64,000 nucleotides of DNA from Sphaerisporangium fuscum (GCF_018531465.1 NZ_JAHDTF010000013.1:186001-250000); one strand, 5' to 3'. Positions 16,689 through 25,492 are shown, counted from the first letter of the stretch. Translations and numbers: made by a program. The notes: generated by a model from the sequence alone, not told the origin.

Positions 16689-17926
16689 GGCACCTCCGCG
16701 ACGATCAATGTCGGCCCCCCGACCGGCGACTGCACCAGCAGCTCGCCGTCGACCGCGCGCAGCCGGTCGCCGAGGCCGGCGAGACCGTGTCCCTTGGCGG
16801 CGTGCGCGCCGCCGACCCCATCATCGCCGATCGCGAGCACCAGCGTGTCCCCCATCCGCATCAGTGACAAGGTGCAGAGCTGGGCCCTGCTGTGCTTGGC
16901 GATGTTGGTGAGCGTCTCGGCGGCGACGTAGTAGATCGTGTTCTCCACCACGGCGGTGTACCTCTCGGCGGTCTGCACGTCGAGGTCGACCGGGACGGTG
17001 CAGCGTCCGGCGAGCGCGGCGAGGGCGGGGGCCAGCCCGCGGTCGCTCAGGATGGGCGGGGCGATGCCCCGCGACAGCGCCCGCAGTTCGTCGAGCGTCT
17101 CACGGGTCGCCGTGATCGCCTCGCCGAGGGTGGCGTGCGCGGCCTGCGGGTCCTTCTTGAGCTGGCGCTGGGCCCTGGAGAGCTCCATCGCCAGGTGCAC
17201 CAGGCGCTGCTGGGGCCCGTCGTGGATGTCGCGCTCCAGCCTGCGCAGCGCGCTCGCCTCGGCCGACACCGCGGCCGCGCGCCCCTCGGTGAGGTCGTCG
17301 ATCCGCTCCTGCAGCTCGGCGACCCCCGTGAGCAGCGCCCTGCCGAGCCCGGCCCGGAGCAGCGCCGCCGCCCGGACGACCGGCAGCAGCGTGATGCCGA
17401 AGACCGCGCCGAGGATCACGTAGAACACGCTGTCGGTGACGTAGCCGCTGCCGATGCCGAGCAGTTCGGGCAGTTGCGTGTTGTGCGGGATCCGCTCGGT
17501 GACCAGCCCGTACAGCGGGTAGGTCAGCCCGGCGATCGTGACCGACCACCAGACGAGGGTGACCACGAACGACACCAGCGCGATCGGGAACACGAAGATG
17601 CCGTGCAGCAGGTCGAGCCAGGACTGCCCCCTGGTCAGCGGCTGCACCAGCCTGCGCATCCGTCCGGCGTTCGGCGGGGCGGCCTTGTAGCGCGGCCGGG
17701 GCACGGGACGGCCGAGGATCCCGGGAAGGGAGCTCCGCTCGATCTCGGCGAACCCCCTGGCCATCTGCAGGCTGCCCGCCATGATCGGCAGCCCTATCCA
17801 CACCACCGTCGTGCCGAGCCCGGCGACGAAGCCCACGAGCAGAAGGCAGAAGCTGACCACGGCAAGGGGGAAGCCGAGCAAGGTGTAGCGCGTGTCGGCG
17901 CCGAGGCGGCTGAACGGGGATTTCAT
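16679..17926 (-). CDS. Sensor histidine kinase (HisKA_3 type)
   Basis: Membrane kinase of 415 residues. The N-terminal putative-sensor region has about four helices in two pairs (YTLLGFPLAVVSFCLLL; IFVFPIALVSFVVTL; VFYVILGAVFGITLL). The dimerisation/phosphoacceptor helix has His in RRLERDIHDGPQQRLV (about residue 235), and the HATPase shows N-box AAETLTNIAKHS and G-boxes IGDDGVGG and GHGLAGLGDRL. ATG 17926 has no clear ribosome site, but TAGGTT (17939-17934) ends 7 nt before it, so it may be leaderless. Signal unknown. Confidence 0.9.
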   Translation of the reverse strand: MKSPFSRLGADTRYTLLGFPLAVVSFCLLLVGFVAGLGTTVVWIGLPIMAGSLQMARGFAEIERSSLPGILGRPVPRPRYKAAPPNAGRMRRLVQPLTRGQSWLDLLHGIFVFPIALVSFVVTLVWWSVTIAGLTYPLYGLVTERIPHNTQLPELLGIGSGYVTDSVFYVILGAVFGITLLPVVRAAALLRAGLGRALLTGVAELQERIDDLTEGRAAAVSAEASALRRLERDIHDGPQQRLVHLAMELSRAQRQLKKDPQAAHATLGEAITATRETLDELRALSRGIAPPILSDRGLAPALAALAGRCTVPVDLDVQTAERYTAVVENTIYYVAAETLTNIAKHSRAQLCTLSLMRMGDTLVLAIGDDGVGGAHAAKGHGLAGLGDRLRAVDGELLVQSPVGGPTLIVAEVPCG

Positions 17927-17982
17927 GCCGCCAAACCTATGGTGACGTACCGCCTGCATCGAACCTGCCGGCAGGCATCTCG

Positions 17983-18004
17983 GTGGTAGGGCCAGCCCTA
18001 CCAC
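17983..18004. promoter_or_regulatory. 22-bp perfect palindrome in a divergent promoter region
   Basis: GTGGTAGGG-CCAG-CCCTACCAC with no mismatch lies 57 bp upstream of the kinase start and about 120 bp before the divergent acyltransferase. It could be the binding site of the adjacent response regulator or a short transcription hairpin. Function is inferred from symmetry and position. Confidence 0.45.
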
Positions 18005-18125
18005 GATGGTCGTGATTTCCCCGAGGAAGAGTCCCGCAGGCATGACTGCGCCGGCACCCCCTCCGGCGGGAGGCTCGGACCAGCTGATCTTCCGATGACC
18101 TTCCCCCGACGACGCGAGGTGTCCC

Positions 18126-19607
18126 GTGCCCGCTCTGCTCGACAGATCCCCCGAGGTGACCGGCGGGAGTACCGCCCACCGGTCGCCCGACGGACCCTCC
18201 ACCGTGACCCGCACGGACGGGAACGGCGGCGGCACCGCGCACGCGTCGCCCGACGGGCCCCCCACCGCGACCCGCACGGAGGTGACCGGCGGCGGCACCA
18301 CCCGCCCCGCCGCCGTCGGCACGGGCGCGCGCCGGCCCGGCCGCGATCTCTTCATCGATTTGCTGCGGCTGTTCGGCATCGCCATGGTCGTGCTGGAGCA
18401 CTGGAGCATCCCGGTGCTGTCGTACGCCGACGGCCGCATCACCACCGGCAACGCCTTCGCCGCCCCGGGCGCCTTCGTGATCACCTGGATCAGCCAGGTG
18501 ATGCCGCTGGTGTTCTTCGCGGGCGGCGCCGCCAACGCCATCAGCCACCGTTCGCACCGTTCGCGCGGCGGATCCGATCCGCTGTGGCTGGCGGGCCGGG
18601 TACGCCGCCTGGCCTGGCCGGTGCTCCCCCTGGCCGCGGTGTGGGTGCCGCTCCCCCACCTGCTTCTCGCCCTCGGCCTGCCCGAGCAGCCCGTGCAGAC
18701 CGCCGCCCGCCTCGCCGGGCAGCTGCTGTGGTTCCTCGCGATCTACCTCGTCGCCGTGGCGCTGACGCCGGTCCTGCTGCGGCTCGGTGAGAGGTACGGC
18801 CGTCTCGTCCCGGCCGCGCTCGTCCTCGGGGCGGTCGTGGTGGACGTGGTCAGGTTCACCGGCTTCGAGGCGGCCGGGTTCCTCAACATCGCGCTCGTCT
18901 GGCTGGCGGTGCACCAGCTCGGCTTCCTCTACGCCGAGGGCAGGCTCGGCGGTTTCCGGCTGATGGCGTTCGGCGGGTTCGGCGCGGCCGTGGCGCTGGT
19001 CGCCTTCGGCCCCTACCCCGGCAGCATGATCGGGCTGCCGGGCGCGGCGACGTCGAACATGGCGCCCCCGACCCTCGCCCTGCTCGGCGTGGCGTTCGGC
19101 CAGATCGGGCTGGCGATGCTGCTGCGGCCCCGGATCGTGCGGCTGGCCGCCAGGCCCGCCGTCGCCCGTGTGGTGAGCTGGGCGGGCCCGCGGATGATGA
19201 CGGTGTACCTGTGGCACATGAGCGCGCTGTTCGTCGTGGCGGGTGTGACCGTCGTCGGCCTCGGGGTCTCCACGCCCACGCCGGGCGGCGGCACGTGGCT
19301 CACCGGCTGGCCCCTCTGGCTGACCGCGCTCGCGCTGGTCCTGCGCCCGCTGATCCGCCTGTTCGCCCGCTTCGAGGAGGCGCCCGCCAAGCCGCACCGG
19401 CAGGTGAGCTGGACGCGGGCCGTCGCGGCGACGGCGCTGGCGGGCGCGGGCCTGCTCACCCTCACGATCACCGGCTTCGCCACGGGCCCGGCCCCCATGC
19501 TGGGCGCCGCCGCGATCGTCACCGCCCTGACGCTGGTGACCCCCTTGCCGGCCCGCCTCCAGCCGTCCCCCGCGAAGCCGCAGGGGGTACGGCGGGTCGC
19601 GGCCTGA
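18126..19607 (+). CDS. Membrane acyltransferase (acyltransferase 3 family)
   Basis: Polytopic protein of 493 residues with about ten helices, matching the acyltransferase-3 family that transfers acyl groups to glycans, lipids or antibiotics. The first helix is preceded by RDLFIDLLRLFGIAMVVLEH, with the family's conserved His. The first ~75 residues are disordered, Pro/Gly/Thr-rich and contain a 21-residue repeat. GTG 18126 has GAGG about 7 nt upstream. No substrate can be assigned; neighbours give no pathway. Confidence 0.82.
   Translation: MPALLDRSPEVTGGSTAHRSPDGPSTVTRTDGNGGGTAHASPDGPPTATRTEVTGGGTTRPAAVGTGARRPGRDLFIDLLRLFGIAMVVLEHWSIPVLSYADGRITTGNAFAAPGAFVITWISQVMPLVFFAGGAANAISHRSHRSRGGSDPLWLAGRVRRLAWPVLPLAAVWVPLPHLLLALGLPEQPVQTAARLAGQLLWFLAIYLVAVALTPVLLRLGERYGRLVPAALVLGAVVVDVVRFTGFEAAGFLNIALVWLAVHQLGFLYAEGRLGGFRLMAFGGFGAAVALVAFGPYPGSMIGLPGAATSNMAPPTLALLGVAFGQIGLAMLLRPRIVRLAARPAVARVVSWAGPRMMTVYLWHMSALFVVAGVTVVGLGVSTPTPGGGTWLTGWPLWLTALALVLRPLIRLFARFEEAPAKPHRQVSWTRAVAATALAGAGLLTLTITGFATGPAPMLGAAAIVTALTLVTPLPARLQPSPAKPQGVRRVAA
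18152..18303. repeat. 63-bp in-frame repeat in the acyltransferase N terminus
   Basis: Two full units (starting 18152 and 18215) and a partial third (18278) encode a 21-residue motif containing TAH(R/A)SPDGP and TRT. The period is a multiple of three, so copy-number changes keep the frame. It extends a probably disordered cytosolic tail. Confidence 0.75.
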
Positions 19608-19617
19608 GCGGCGGCTC

Positions 19618-20382
19618 TCAGAGCGGGAGCCGGGCGAGGACGCCTTCGAGGCCGCCGCGCACCGTGCCGGGGTCGCCGAGGTCGAGACCGTAGGTGACCT
19701 CGTACCACGGGCCGAGCCGGTGCCACAGCAGCGCCCGCTCGGCGAGCTCCGGAGTGGCGCCGTACTCGGCGGCCACCGCCCGGGCGAAGGGCGGCGGCGT
19801 ACCGTGGAGCGCCCACGCCAGGTCGATCGCCGGGTCGCCGACGTGAGCGTCACCGAAGTCGATGATCCCGCTCAGCGCGCCGTCCCGCACCAGCACGTGC
19901 TCGGGCCCGAGGTCACCGTGCACCAGGACATGGGCGGGCAGCGCGGCCACGGCGTCCAGCAGAGCCGACGCGACGTCCCGCCGGTCGTCCGGCAGGAGCG
20001 GGACGACACGCGTACCGAAGTCCCGCACCGTCGCCACCCGCTCCCGCAGCACTTCCGGCACCGGCGGCGCGCCGCGCCGTACGGCTTCGGCGGGGTCGGC
20101 TCCGTGCAGGGCGCGAAGGAACGCGCCCAGCGTCCGGCCGTGCGCGGGGTCGAAGGTCTCGAGCGGGTCACCGGCGACCAGCTCGTGCCGTACGACCAGC
20201 GGCTCCTGGTGCAGGACGTGGGGCACCGGGACGGGCAGCGGCAGCCGCGGCGCGAGCCACGGCATCAGGCGGGTCTCCATGAGCAGCCGCGGGACCACCT
20301 CCGGCCGCCTGGGGCGGCGCTCCACCCACCGCCCCTGGACCAGACGCGCCCGGCTGTCCCACCCGCCGGTCGACATCGTCAC
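19618..20382 (-). CDS. Aminoglycoside phosphotransferase (APH) family protein
   Basis: Kinase-like protein of 254 residues. The catalytic loop is HVLVHGDLGPEHVLV and the metal-binding motif IIDFGDAHVGDPAIDLA. Such proteins phosphorylate aminoglycosides, homoserine, choline or other hydroxyls; substrate cannot be told. GTG 20382 forms a GTGA overlap with the upstream small membrane gene and has GAGGAG 6 nt before it, better than ATG 20376. Confidence 0.85.
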   Translation of the reverse strand: MTMSTGGWDSRARLVQGRWVERRPRRPEVVPRLLMETRLMPWLAPRLPLPVPVPHVLHQEPLVVRHELVAGDPLETFDPAHGRTLGAFLRALHGADPAEAVRRGAPPVPEVLRERVATVRDFGTRVVPLLPDDRRDVASALLDAVAALPAHVLVHGDLGPEHVLVRDGALSGIIDFGDAHVGDPAIDLAWALHGTPPPFARAVAAEYGATPELAERALLWHRLGPWYEVTYGLDLGDPGTVRGGLEGVLARLPL

Positions 20383-20669
20383 GCCGCACTCCTCTCGCGC
20401 CGCCGGCCCGCCACCACGAGCCGGGCGGCGACGCCCAGGCAGACGGCGGCGAGCAGGGGCAGCAGCAGCAAGGCCGGGTTGCCCCATACCGGGACCAGGT
20501 CGAACGTGGCGCCGCACCTGTCGTGCAAGGGGAGCCACCGCCAGGCCTCCCGCCAGTGGACCGACCGGTAGGCCTTGTCGTAGGTGGCGCCGGCCCGATG
20601 GCAGGCCTCCTCCAGGGGCAGCAGGGGGATGGCGAGAACGAGGGTGTTCACGACGGCGTCGATCTTCAA
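20379..20669 (-). CDS. Small membrane protein, unknown
   Basis: About 96 residues with two hydrophobic stretches (VVNTLVLAIPLLPL near the N terminus; LLLLPLLAAVCLGVAARL near the C terminus) and a His/Trp-rich middle (VHWREAWRWLPLHDRC). The only upstream in-frame start is TTG 20669; a downstream GTG is possible. It overlaps the APH gene by 4 nt, which supports it being real. I do not recognise the family. Confidence 0.55.
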   Translation of the reverse strand: MKIDAVVNTLVLAIPLLPLEEACHRAGATYDKAYRSVHWREAWRWLPLHDRCGATFDLVPVWGNPALLLLPLLAAVCLGVAARLVVAGRRRERSAA

Positions 20670-20764
20670 GGACTTCTACCGGGGGTGGCTGAGGCGTCGC
20701 GGGCGGCTCATGCCGGAACCCTAGCCCAGTTCCCGCCGGCAGGCGCTCTCGACCGATCGGGAGA

Positions 20765-21184
20765 TCATCCGGCCGGTGGCGGGTGGTCCTTCTTCCGCTC
20801 GTAGGTGACCTGGAACCACACGGTCCGCCCGGTGGCGTCCTGGCGTACGTCCCAGCGATGGGCGAGCATACGCACGATCCGGAGCCCCCGCCCGCCCTCG
20901 CCGGATTCGTCGTCGCGGATGCGCGGGACGTCGTCACCGCCCGCGTCCAGGACCTCGACGTGGATGAAGTCGTGGCAGTCGGCGAGCGCCAGGGTTATTC
21001 TGCCGCCGTTCCTGGAATCCGAATGGACGACCGCGTTGGTGACCACCTCGGAAACCAGCAATGTCACGTCGTCCAGAGCCGGGTGGTCTTCGCCCAGTTT
21101 CTCACCCACAAAGGCACGGGCCGATTTCGCCGACGCCGGATCACCCTTCAACTGCGTGACGCCTAACAGTCTTCCGGTTCGCAT
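20765..21184 (-). CDS. RsbW-like ATP-binding protein (HATPase_c_2)
   Basis: Serine-kinase/anti-sigma-type ATPase of 139 residues. N-box LLVSEVVTNAVVHS and G-box GEGGRGLRIVRMLAHRW are present. ATG 21184 (MRTGRLLGV) is 8 nt after GAGGGAGAAGG; an upstream in-frame ATG (21208) has no ribosome site. It is divergent from XRE and DUF397 genes, the arrangement of the actinomycete whiJ/abaA-type developmental loci, where many paralogous sets occur. Confidence 0.85.
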   Translation of the reverse strand: MRTGRLLGVTQLKGDPASAKSARAFVGEKLGEDHPALDDVTLLVSEVVTNAVVHSDSRNGGRITLALADCHDFIHVEVLDAGGDDVPRIRDDESGEGGRGLRIVRMLAHRWDVRQDATGRTVWFQVTYERKKDHPPPAG

Positions 21185-21357
21185 GTCCGCGGCCTTCTCC
21201 CTCGCCATTGAGACCCCGCGTCCTGGGGACTTCGCCTCACCAGCATGACCACGGAGAGCTACGATCGATAGCGCTAAGTGCTCACCTTGCTGCACAGCTG
21301 TGTACGCAGGCTTGTGAGCGAATCCGGAACCCCCGATTCGGACAGGATGGTGCGGTT

Positions 21358-22182
21358 TTGTCCCCCAAAAGAGAAATCGACCCGAACGAGTCACCACGCG
21401 CCCTTTTCGCAGCCGAGTTGCGTCGCTACCGGCAGGCCGCCGGGCTCACGCAAAGGGCGCTCGGGGCGCGAATGAGCTTCTCGGACAGCCAGGTCGCCAT
21501 GGTGGAATCACTTCGTCGCGCCCCGACCGAGGAGTTCGCCCGGGAGTGCGACAAGGCCCTCCGACTGGACGGCACGATGACGGGCCTGTACCTCGCCACA
21601 CTCTGGAAGCACGCACAGGAGCACATCCGGCCCTTCCTGGAGGAGGAGCAGGAGGCGACGGGGCTACGAAGCTGGGAGCCCGCACTCGTCCCGGGCCTAT
21701 TGCAGACGGAGGCATATGCCCGCACAGTCATCGCCGCCTCCCCCGGAATCACCCCCGAAGAGGTGGACGAACGTCTCAAGAATCGCATGCAGCGACAGGG
21801 ACTCCTACGCCGCGAAAACCCTCCGCTCATCAGCGCGATCATGGATGAGGCCGTGATTCGTCGCGTCATCGGCGACGCGGTCGTGATGAACGAGCAACTA
21901 CGGCGCCTGCTCGAAGTGGCCCAGCACCCGAAGGTGACCATACAAATCGTCCCCTACGGGATTCCTGCTCACTGCGGAATGATGGGAGGTTTCATCATTG
22001 CCGAACGAAACGGAGTCCCGCAGGCGGCCTATGTCGAAGGGCAACCCAATGGGCGCACTGTGGACGACAGGGCGACGATCAACCGGCTGATGCTCCGATA
22101 TGACGCAGTCAGAGCCGAGGCTCTATCGTTCAGACAATCTCTCAAACTCATTGAGGAAGTGGTGAACGGCTGTGTCTCGTGA
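21358..22182 (+). CDS. XRE family regulator with DUF5753 (WhiJ-like)
   Basis: Protein of 274 residues: N-terminal XRE helix-turn-helix (AELRRYRQAAGLTQRALG, MSFSDSQVAMVES), then a DUF5753 domain (SWEPALVPGLLQTEAYART, VTIQIVPYGIPAHCGMMGG). TTG 21358 was chosen because AGGATGG lies 7 nt before it and the length then matches the family. Base composition is lower in GC than its neighbours. The stop overlaps the DUF397 gene by 11 nt. In Streptomyces such proteins control development together with their DUF397 partner. Confidence 0.88.
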   Translation: MSPKREIDPNESPRALFAAELRRYRQAAGLTQRALGARMSFSDSQVAMVESLRRAPTEEFARECDKALRLDGTMTGLYLATLWKHAQEHIRPFLEEEQEATGLRSWEPALVPGLLQTEAYARTVIAASPGITPEEVDERLKNRMQRQGLLRRENPPLISAIMDEAVIRRVIGDAVVMNEQLRRLLEVAQHPKVTIQIVPYGIPAHCGMMGGFIIAERNGVPQAAYVEGQPNGRTVDDRATINRLMLRYDAVRAEALSFRQSLKLIEEVVNGCVS

Positions 22183-22378
22183 TCTGCGTGGTGGCGCTCA
22201 CTGGCGCAAGAGCAGCTACAGCGGCGACGACGGCAACTGCGTGGAGGTGGCGTCGAACCTGCCCGGCCTCGTCGCCGTCAGGGACAGCAAGAACCCGGCC
22301 GGCCCGGCCCTGCTCTGCACGCCGGGCGAATGGCTCGCGTTCGTGAGCCAAGTCAAGATCGGCACCCTGGACGCCTGA
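22172..22378 (+). CDS. DUF397 protein (WhiJ partner)
   Basis: Small protein of 68 residues with the full DUF397 pattern: HWRKSSYSGDDGNCVEVA, then LVAVRDSKNPAGPAL and the C-terminal EWLAFVSQVK. GTG 22172 overlaps the XRE gene, so the two are co-translated. DUF397 proteins act as small regulatory partners of DUF5753 XRE proteins. Confidence 0.9.
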   Translation: MSRDLRGGAHWRKSSYSGDDGNCVEVASNLPGLVAVRDSKNPAGPALLCTPGEWLAFVSQVKIGTLDA

Positions 22379-22505
22379 CGTCCCGGCCCGGCGTCCCCGG
22401 TACGAACGCGGTGTGGCCGGCTCCGGCGAGAGGCCCCCCAAGGGGGCGGGAGCCGGTGTCACCGCGAGGAAGGGGCGTGGCAACGAGGTCGAACTCCGCA
22501 AGCCT

Positions 22506-22579
22506 CCGGAAACGGTCGTCTCTGCGAACCCCGGAAGCGTCGTCTCTGCGAACCGCGGAAGCGGTCGTCTGTGCGAACC
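22506..22579. repeat. 25-bp tandem array, three copies
   Basis: Units at 22506, 22531 and 22555 share GGAA-x-CG(G)TCGTCT(C/G)TGCGAACC. The array ends 25 bp before the 3' end of the convergent GNAT gene. It is the only structure seen in the 225-bp gap between DUF397 and GNAT. Confidence 0.75.
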
Positions 22580-22603
22580 GCTCGGGGCCATCGAGCGCAG
22601 GAA

Positions 22604-23470
22604 CTAGGCGTCCCGGTATTTGTCCCTGGCCTCGGGGAGTGGCTGGAAGCCGGCCGCCTGGTAGGTGGCGACGGCGCCGATGTTGGAGCTCGGGGTGCAG
22701 ACGATCGCGCTGGAGGAGCCCAGTCGCTGGAGGGCGGCCGCCGCGGCGACGGTGATCGCCTTGCCGTGGCCGTGACCGCGATGTTCCCGGTGCACGCCCA
22801 TCGGCTCGATCAGGCCGGGCCTACCCGGACCGGCCGACCACACCGTCACCGCCGCCACCGCGTCACCCTCGTCGTCGTACGCGACCAGACACCGGGCGTC
22901 GGCGTACGGCGATCCGGCCGCCATCGCGTGCCAGCGTTCCTCGGTGAACGTCGACCGATCGAACGATGCCCGCTGCACGGCGGCCCGCACGTGCGCCTGC
23001 TCCGGCCCGATCACCTCGATCCGCACGCCTGGGTCCTTCACCGGCTCCGTGAGGTCGCGGCGCAGCGGTGTCCACGGCTCGCCGGCGTTCCAGCCGTTCT
23101 CGGACAGCAGATCCTGGACCAGTGCGCGCATGGGCGCTTCGACGTTCACCTTCCCCTCGATCAGCACGCCGCGCGCCGGATCGGTCACGTCCTCGACCAG
23201 TCGCCGCGCCAGTTCCTCGTCGCGCTGGGCGTCCGGCGCGATCGCCAGCCGCAGCAGACCGGGATGGTCCAGCAGCCCGACGGCGAGAATGTGCCCCTCC
23301 CGGCTCCACGTCCGGACCGCCGCGGCCGTCGCCTCCGCCCCGAACCGCCAGAACCAGCCCAGGTCCCCCGGATGCAGTTGCATGGGCGCCCTGTCGTACT
23401 GCCACTCCCGCAGCACGCCCACGACCTCGCTCAGCCCGCCGACTCCCGGCTCACCCGACACGATCGCCAT
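22604..23470 (-). CDS. GNAT family N-acetyltransferase (two-domain)
   Basis: About 288 residues. The acetyl-CoA loop is in the C-terminal GNAT domain (VHREHRGHGHGKAITVAAA) with the closing strand YQAAGFQPLPEARDKY. The N-terminal half is a degenerate second GNAT lobe. The start is uncertain: ATG 23470 (MAIVSGEP) was chosen, but ATG 23494 or a GTG between them are possible. Substrate unknown. Confidence 0.82.
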   Translation of the reverse strand: MAIVSGEPGVGGLSEVVGVLREWQYDRAPMQLHPGDLGWFWRFGAEATAAAVRTWSREGHILAVGLLDHPGLLRLAIAPDAQRDEELARRLVEDVTDPARGVLIEGKVNVEAPMRALVQDLLSENGWNAGEPWTPLRRDLTEPVKDPGVRIEVIGPEQAHVRAAVQRASFDRSTFTEERWHAMAAGSPYADARCLVAYDDEGDAVAAVTVWSAGPGRPGLIEPMGVHREHRGHGHGKAITVAAAAALQRLGSSSAIVCTPSSNIGAVATYQAAGFQPLPEARDKYRDA

Positions 23471-23619
23471 GCTCCCGATCACACACCACCGCACCGGCAG
23501 TGCGCATCCGGTTTCCGGGCCGGCCGGGTGCGGGCTTCTCGCCGGGTATCGCGGAGACGACCGATGATCGAAGTGACACGACCGGCTCTGCCGCCCCCTT
23601 GTCCAGGGCGAAAGATCCG

Positions 23620-24624
23620 TTACCGCCCGTCGCGTATCCGGAGAACGTACGCCGCGGTGAGCGCGACGGCACGGTCTTCGTCATGTGACAGATCTGCGAG
23701 GGCGCGTGACGCCACGGTTCCCGGGATGTCCGCGAGCGCCTGTGTCAGCCGTTGACGTGCGGGCGGTCCAACGGCGCGGTCGGCGAGGCGATCAACGAGC
23801 CTGGTGGCGATCTGGTCCGCCGACCCGAGACGACTCGCCAGCGCGCTCAGCGCATCGGCCGCGTCGACGTCGTTCGTCCCCTCGACGACCATGTCGATGA
23901 GCGTCGGGACCGCGTCGGCCACTCCGCGTGCACCCAGTGCCAGGGCCGCATACCTGCGGACCACGATGTCGGGGTTAGTGAGGGCGTCCTGCAGCAGCGC
24001 GGTGGCCGCACCGTCCGGAATCTCGGCGATGGACTGGACGGCCCGCTTGCGCACCTCGGCTGCCGGTGAGACGAGGCCCTCCGCCAGCAGCGCCGATCCG
24101 TCCTCGCCCGAGCGCGCCAGAGCCCAGCGGAGGGCTCCGGCGACGTTCGGGTCCGTCTCGCTCAGCACCGCCTCGACCAGTGCTTCCACTGGCACCGGAA
24201 CCTCTCCGGCCGAGGACAGGGCCGCGCGCTGGCGCTTGCCGGCGCTCTTGGCCCCCAAGGCCTGGAGGAGCGCGACGACCTGGAGGACGTCCTCCCAGCC
24301 TTCGGGTTCCGCGGCACCGATCCGGCGGAGCCGGGTGAGCAGCTCCGTCTCGGCCGCGATGCGTTCTTGCGTCTGGCGGATGAGATCGTCGACGAGCTCG
24401 GAGGGCGTGAAGTCAGGGTCATCGAGCGCGCGCTTGACCTCACGCAGCGACAGCCCCAATGACCGCAGGCTCTCGATATGGAAGATCCGCCGGATGTCCT
24501 CGCAGGAGTACTCCCGATAGCCGGCCCCGGAACGACCCGTCGGCCGCACCAGGCCGAGCGAGTCGTAATGCCTGAGCATGCGGGCGCTGACCCCGGACCG
24601 CCGTGCCACATCACCGATCAACAC
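23620..24624 (-). CDS. MerR regulator fused to HEAT repeats
   Basis: 334 residues: an N-terminal MerR winged helix (MLIGDVARRSGVSARMLRHY, GYREYSCEDIRRIFHIESL) and coiled-coil dimer helix to about residue 110, then HEAT-like helical repeats (ALRWALARSGEDG, EVRKRAVQSIAEIPDG, IVVRRYAALALGARG) replacing the usual small ligand domain. GTG 24624 with AGGAGGAG; only 6 nt separate it from the upstream HEAT gene. The repeats suggest control by protein-protein contact, perhaps with the neighbouring HEAT protein; that is inference. Confidence 0.88.
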   Translation of the reverse strand: MLIGDVARRSGVSARMLRHYDSLGLVRPTGRSGAGYREYSCEDIRRIFHIESLRSLGLSLREVKRALDDPDFTPSELVDDLIRQTQERIAAETELLTRLRRIGAAEPEGWEDVLQVVALLQALGAKSAGKRQRAALSSAGEVPVPVEALVEAVLSETDPNVAGALRWALARSGEDGSALLAEGLVSPAAEVRKRAVQSIAEIPDGAATALLQDALTNPDIVVRRYAALALGARGVADAVPTLIDMVVEGTNDVDAADALSALASRLGSADQIATRLVDRLADRAVGPPARQRLTQALADIPGTVASRALADLSHDEDRAVALTAAYVLRIRDGR

Positions 24625-24630
24625 TGGCCA

Positions 24631-25299
24631 TCACTCCTCCTTGCCGGTGCCGCCGAGGGCCACGACGCGCTTCGCCTCCTCGATCGCGAACTCGAATCCC
24701 GCGTCCGGGTCGCGCAGCAGCCGTTCCGTGGCGATCGCGTGCCGACGCACGCGAGGGTCGAGATCCGTCATGGCGGCGCGCAGGGTCGGCTCGATCACCT
24801 TACCGAGCGCGATCAGCGCCCGGCTGAGGCTCAACTGTGTCTCACGCTCGCCGCGCCCGAGCTGTGTCGCCAGCACTCCGGCCAGTTCGGGCTCTTCACC
24901 TTCGGGCACGAGTACGACCGCTGTCCGCCAGGCGCTTCGCGCGACCTCGTCGTCGGCGTCGGTCAGAAGCGCCCGTGTGATCGACGGCCACGCCCGCCGG
25001 TCCCCGATCTTGGACAGCGTGTGCAAGGCCTGGCTCCGTGCCTGCGCCCGCTCCGAGCGGAGTTCGTCGATGAGCTTCGGGACCGTCGCCGACGCCGAGT
25101 GGCGGGTGAGTGCCCACGTGAGCATGTCGCGCACGTAGAACTCGGGCTCGATCGCGCACCGTTCGATGAGCTTGTCGATGAACCTCGGGTCAGGGGTCGT
25201 GCCCACCGCCAGCGCCGCCCGCAGCCGCACTGACGAGCTGCTGTGCTCCAGCCCCTGGAAAGCCTGGATCGTATCCGTGTCCTGTTTCGGCATGGCCAT
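24631..25299 (-). CDS. HEAT-repeat protein paired with MerR-HEAT regulator
   Basis: 222 residues of helical repeats: VRLRAALAVGTTPDP, FYVRDMLTWALTRHS, RSQALHTLSKIGDR, DEVARSAWRTAVVLV and PRVRRHAIATERLLRD. No catalytic motif is seen. ATG 25299 has GAGGAGG 8 nt upstream. It is first in a two-gene operon with the MerR-HEAT gene, preceded by a MerR-like palindrome. It could be a binding partner, sensor or effector of that regulator. Confidence 0.82.
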   Translation of the reverse strand: MAMPKQDTDTIQAFQGLEHSSSSVRLRAALAVGTTPDPRFIDKLIERCAIEPEFYVRDMLTWALTRHSASATVPKLIDELRSERAQARSQALHTLSKIGDRRAWPSITRALLTDADDEVARSAWRTAVVLVPEGEEPELAGVLATQLGRGERETQLSLSRALIALGKVIEPTLRAAMTDLDPRVRRHAIATERLLRDPDAGFEFAIEEAKRVVALGGTGKEE

Positions 25300-25329
25300 C
25301 GGGACCACCTCCTCGGCAGCAGTGAAGAG

Positions 25330-25352
25330 CTTGTCACCGTGTCAAGGTCAAG
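25330..25352 (-). promoter_or_regulatory. MerR-type operator of the HEAT operon
   Basis: CTTGTCAC-C-GTGTCAAG (25330-25346) is a 17-bp near-perfect palindrome, and on the minus strand it is overlapped by two -35-like hexamers, TTGACC and TTGACA. It lies 31 bp before the HEAT start codon. MerR proteins bind such palindromes inside the promoter spacer, and the operon itself encodes a MerR protein. Confidence 0.6.
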
Positions 25353-25492
25353 CGCGGTCTCTCCGATCCACAACTGGAACGAGCTCGGCATGGTCGCGTT
25401 GTCGATCACGCAAGAGCCGTTCGTGTGAACAGGAAGCCCGGCTGCGGCCGGCCGCGGCGGGTGAGGTCAGGCGCGAGGCGGCACCCGGCCCG

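Noticed and set aside
19618..20937. APH kinase with a 185-residue N-terminal extension
   Set aside because: The extension overlaps another gene in a shadow frame; GTG 20382 with GAGGAG and a GTGA overlap is the better start.
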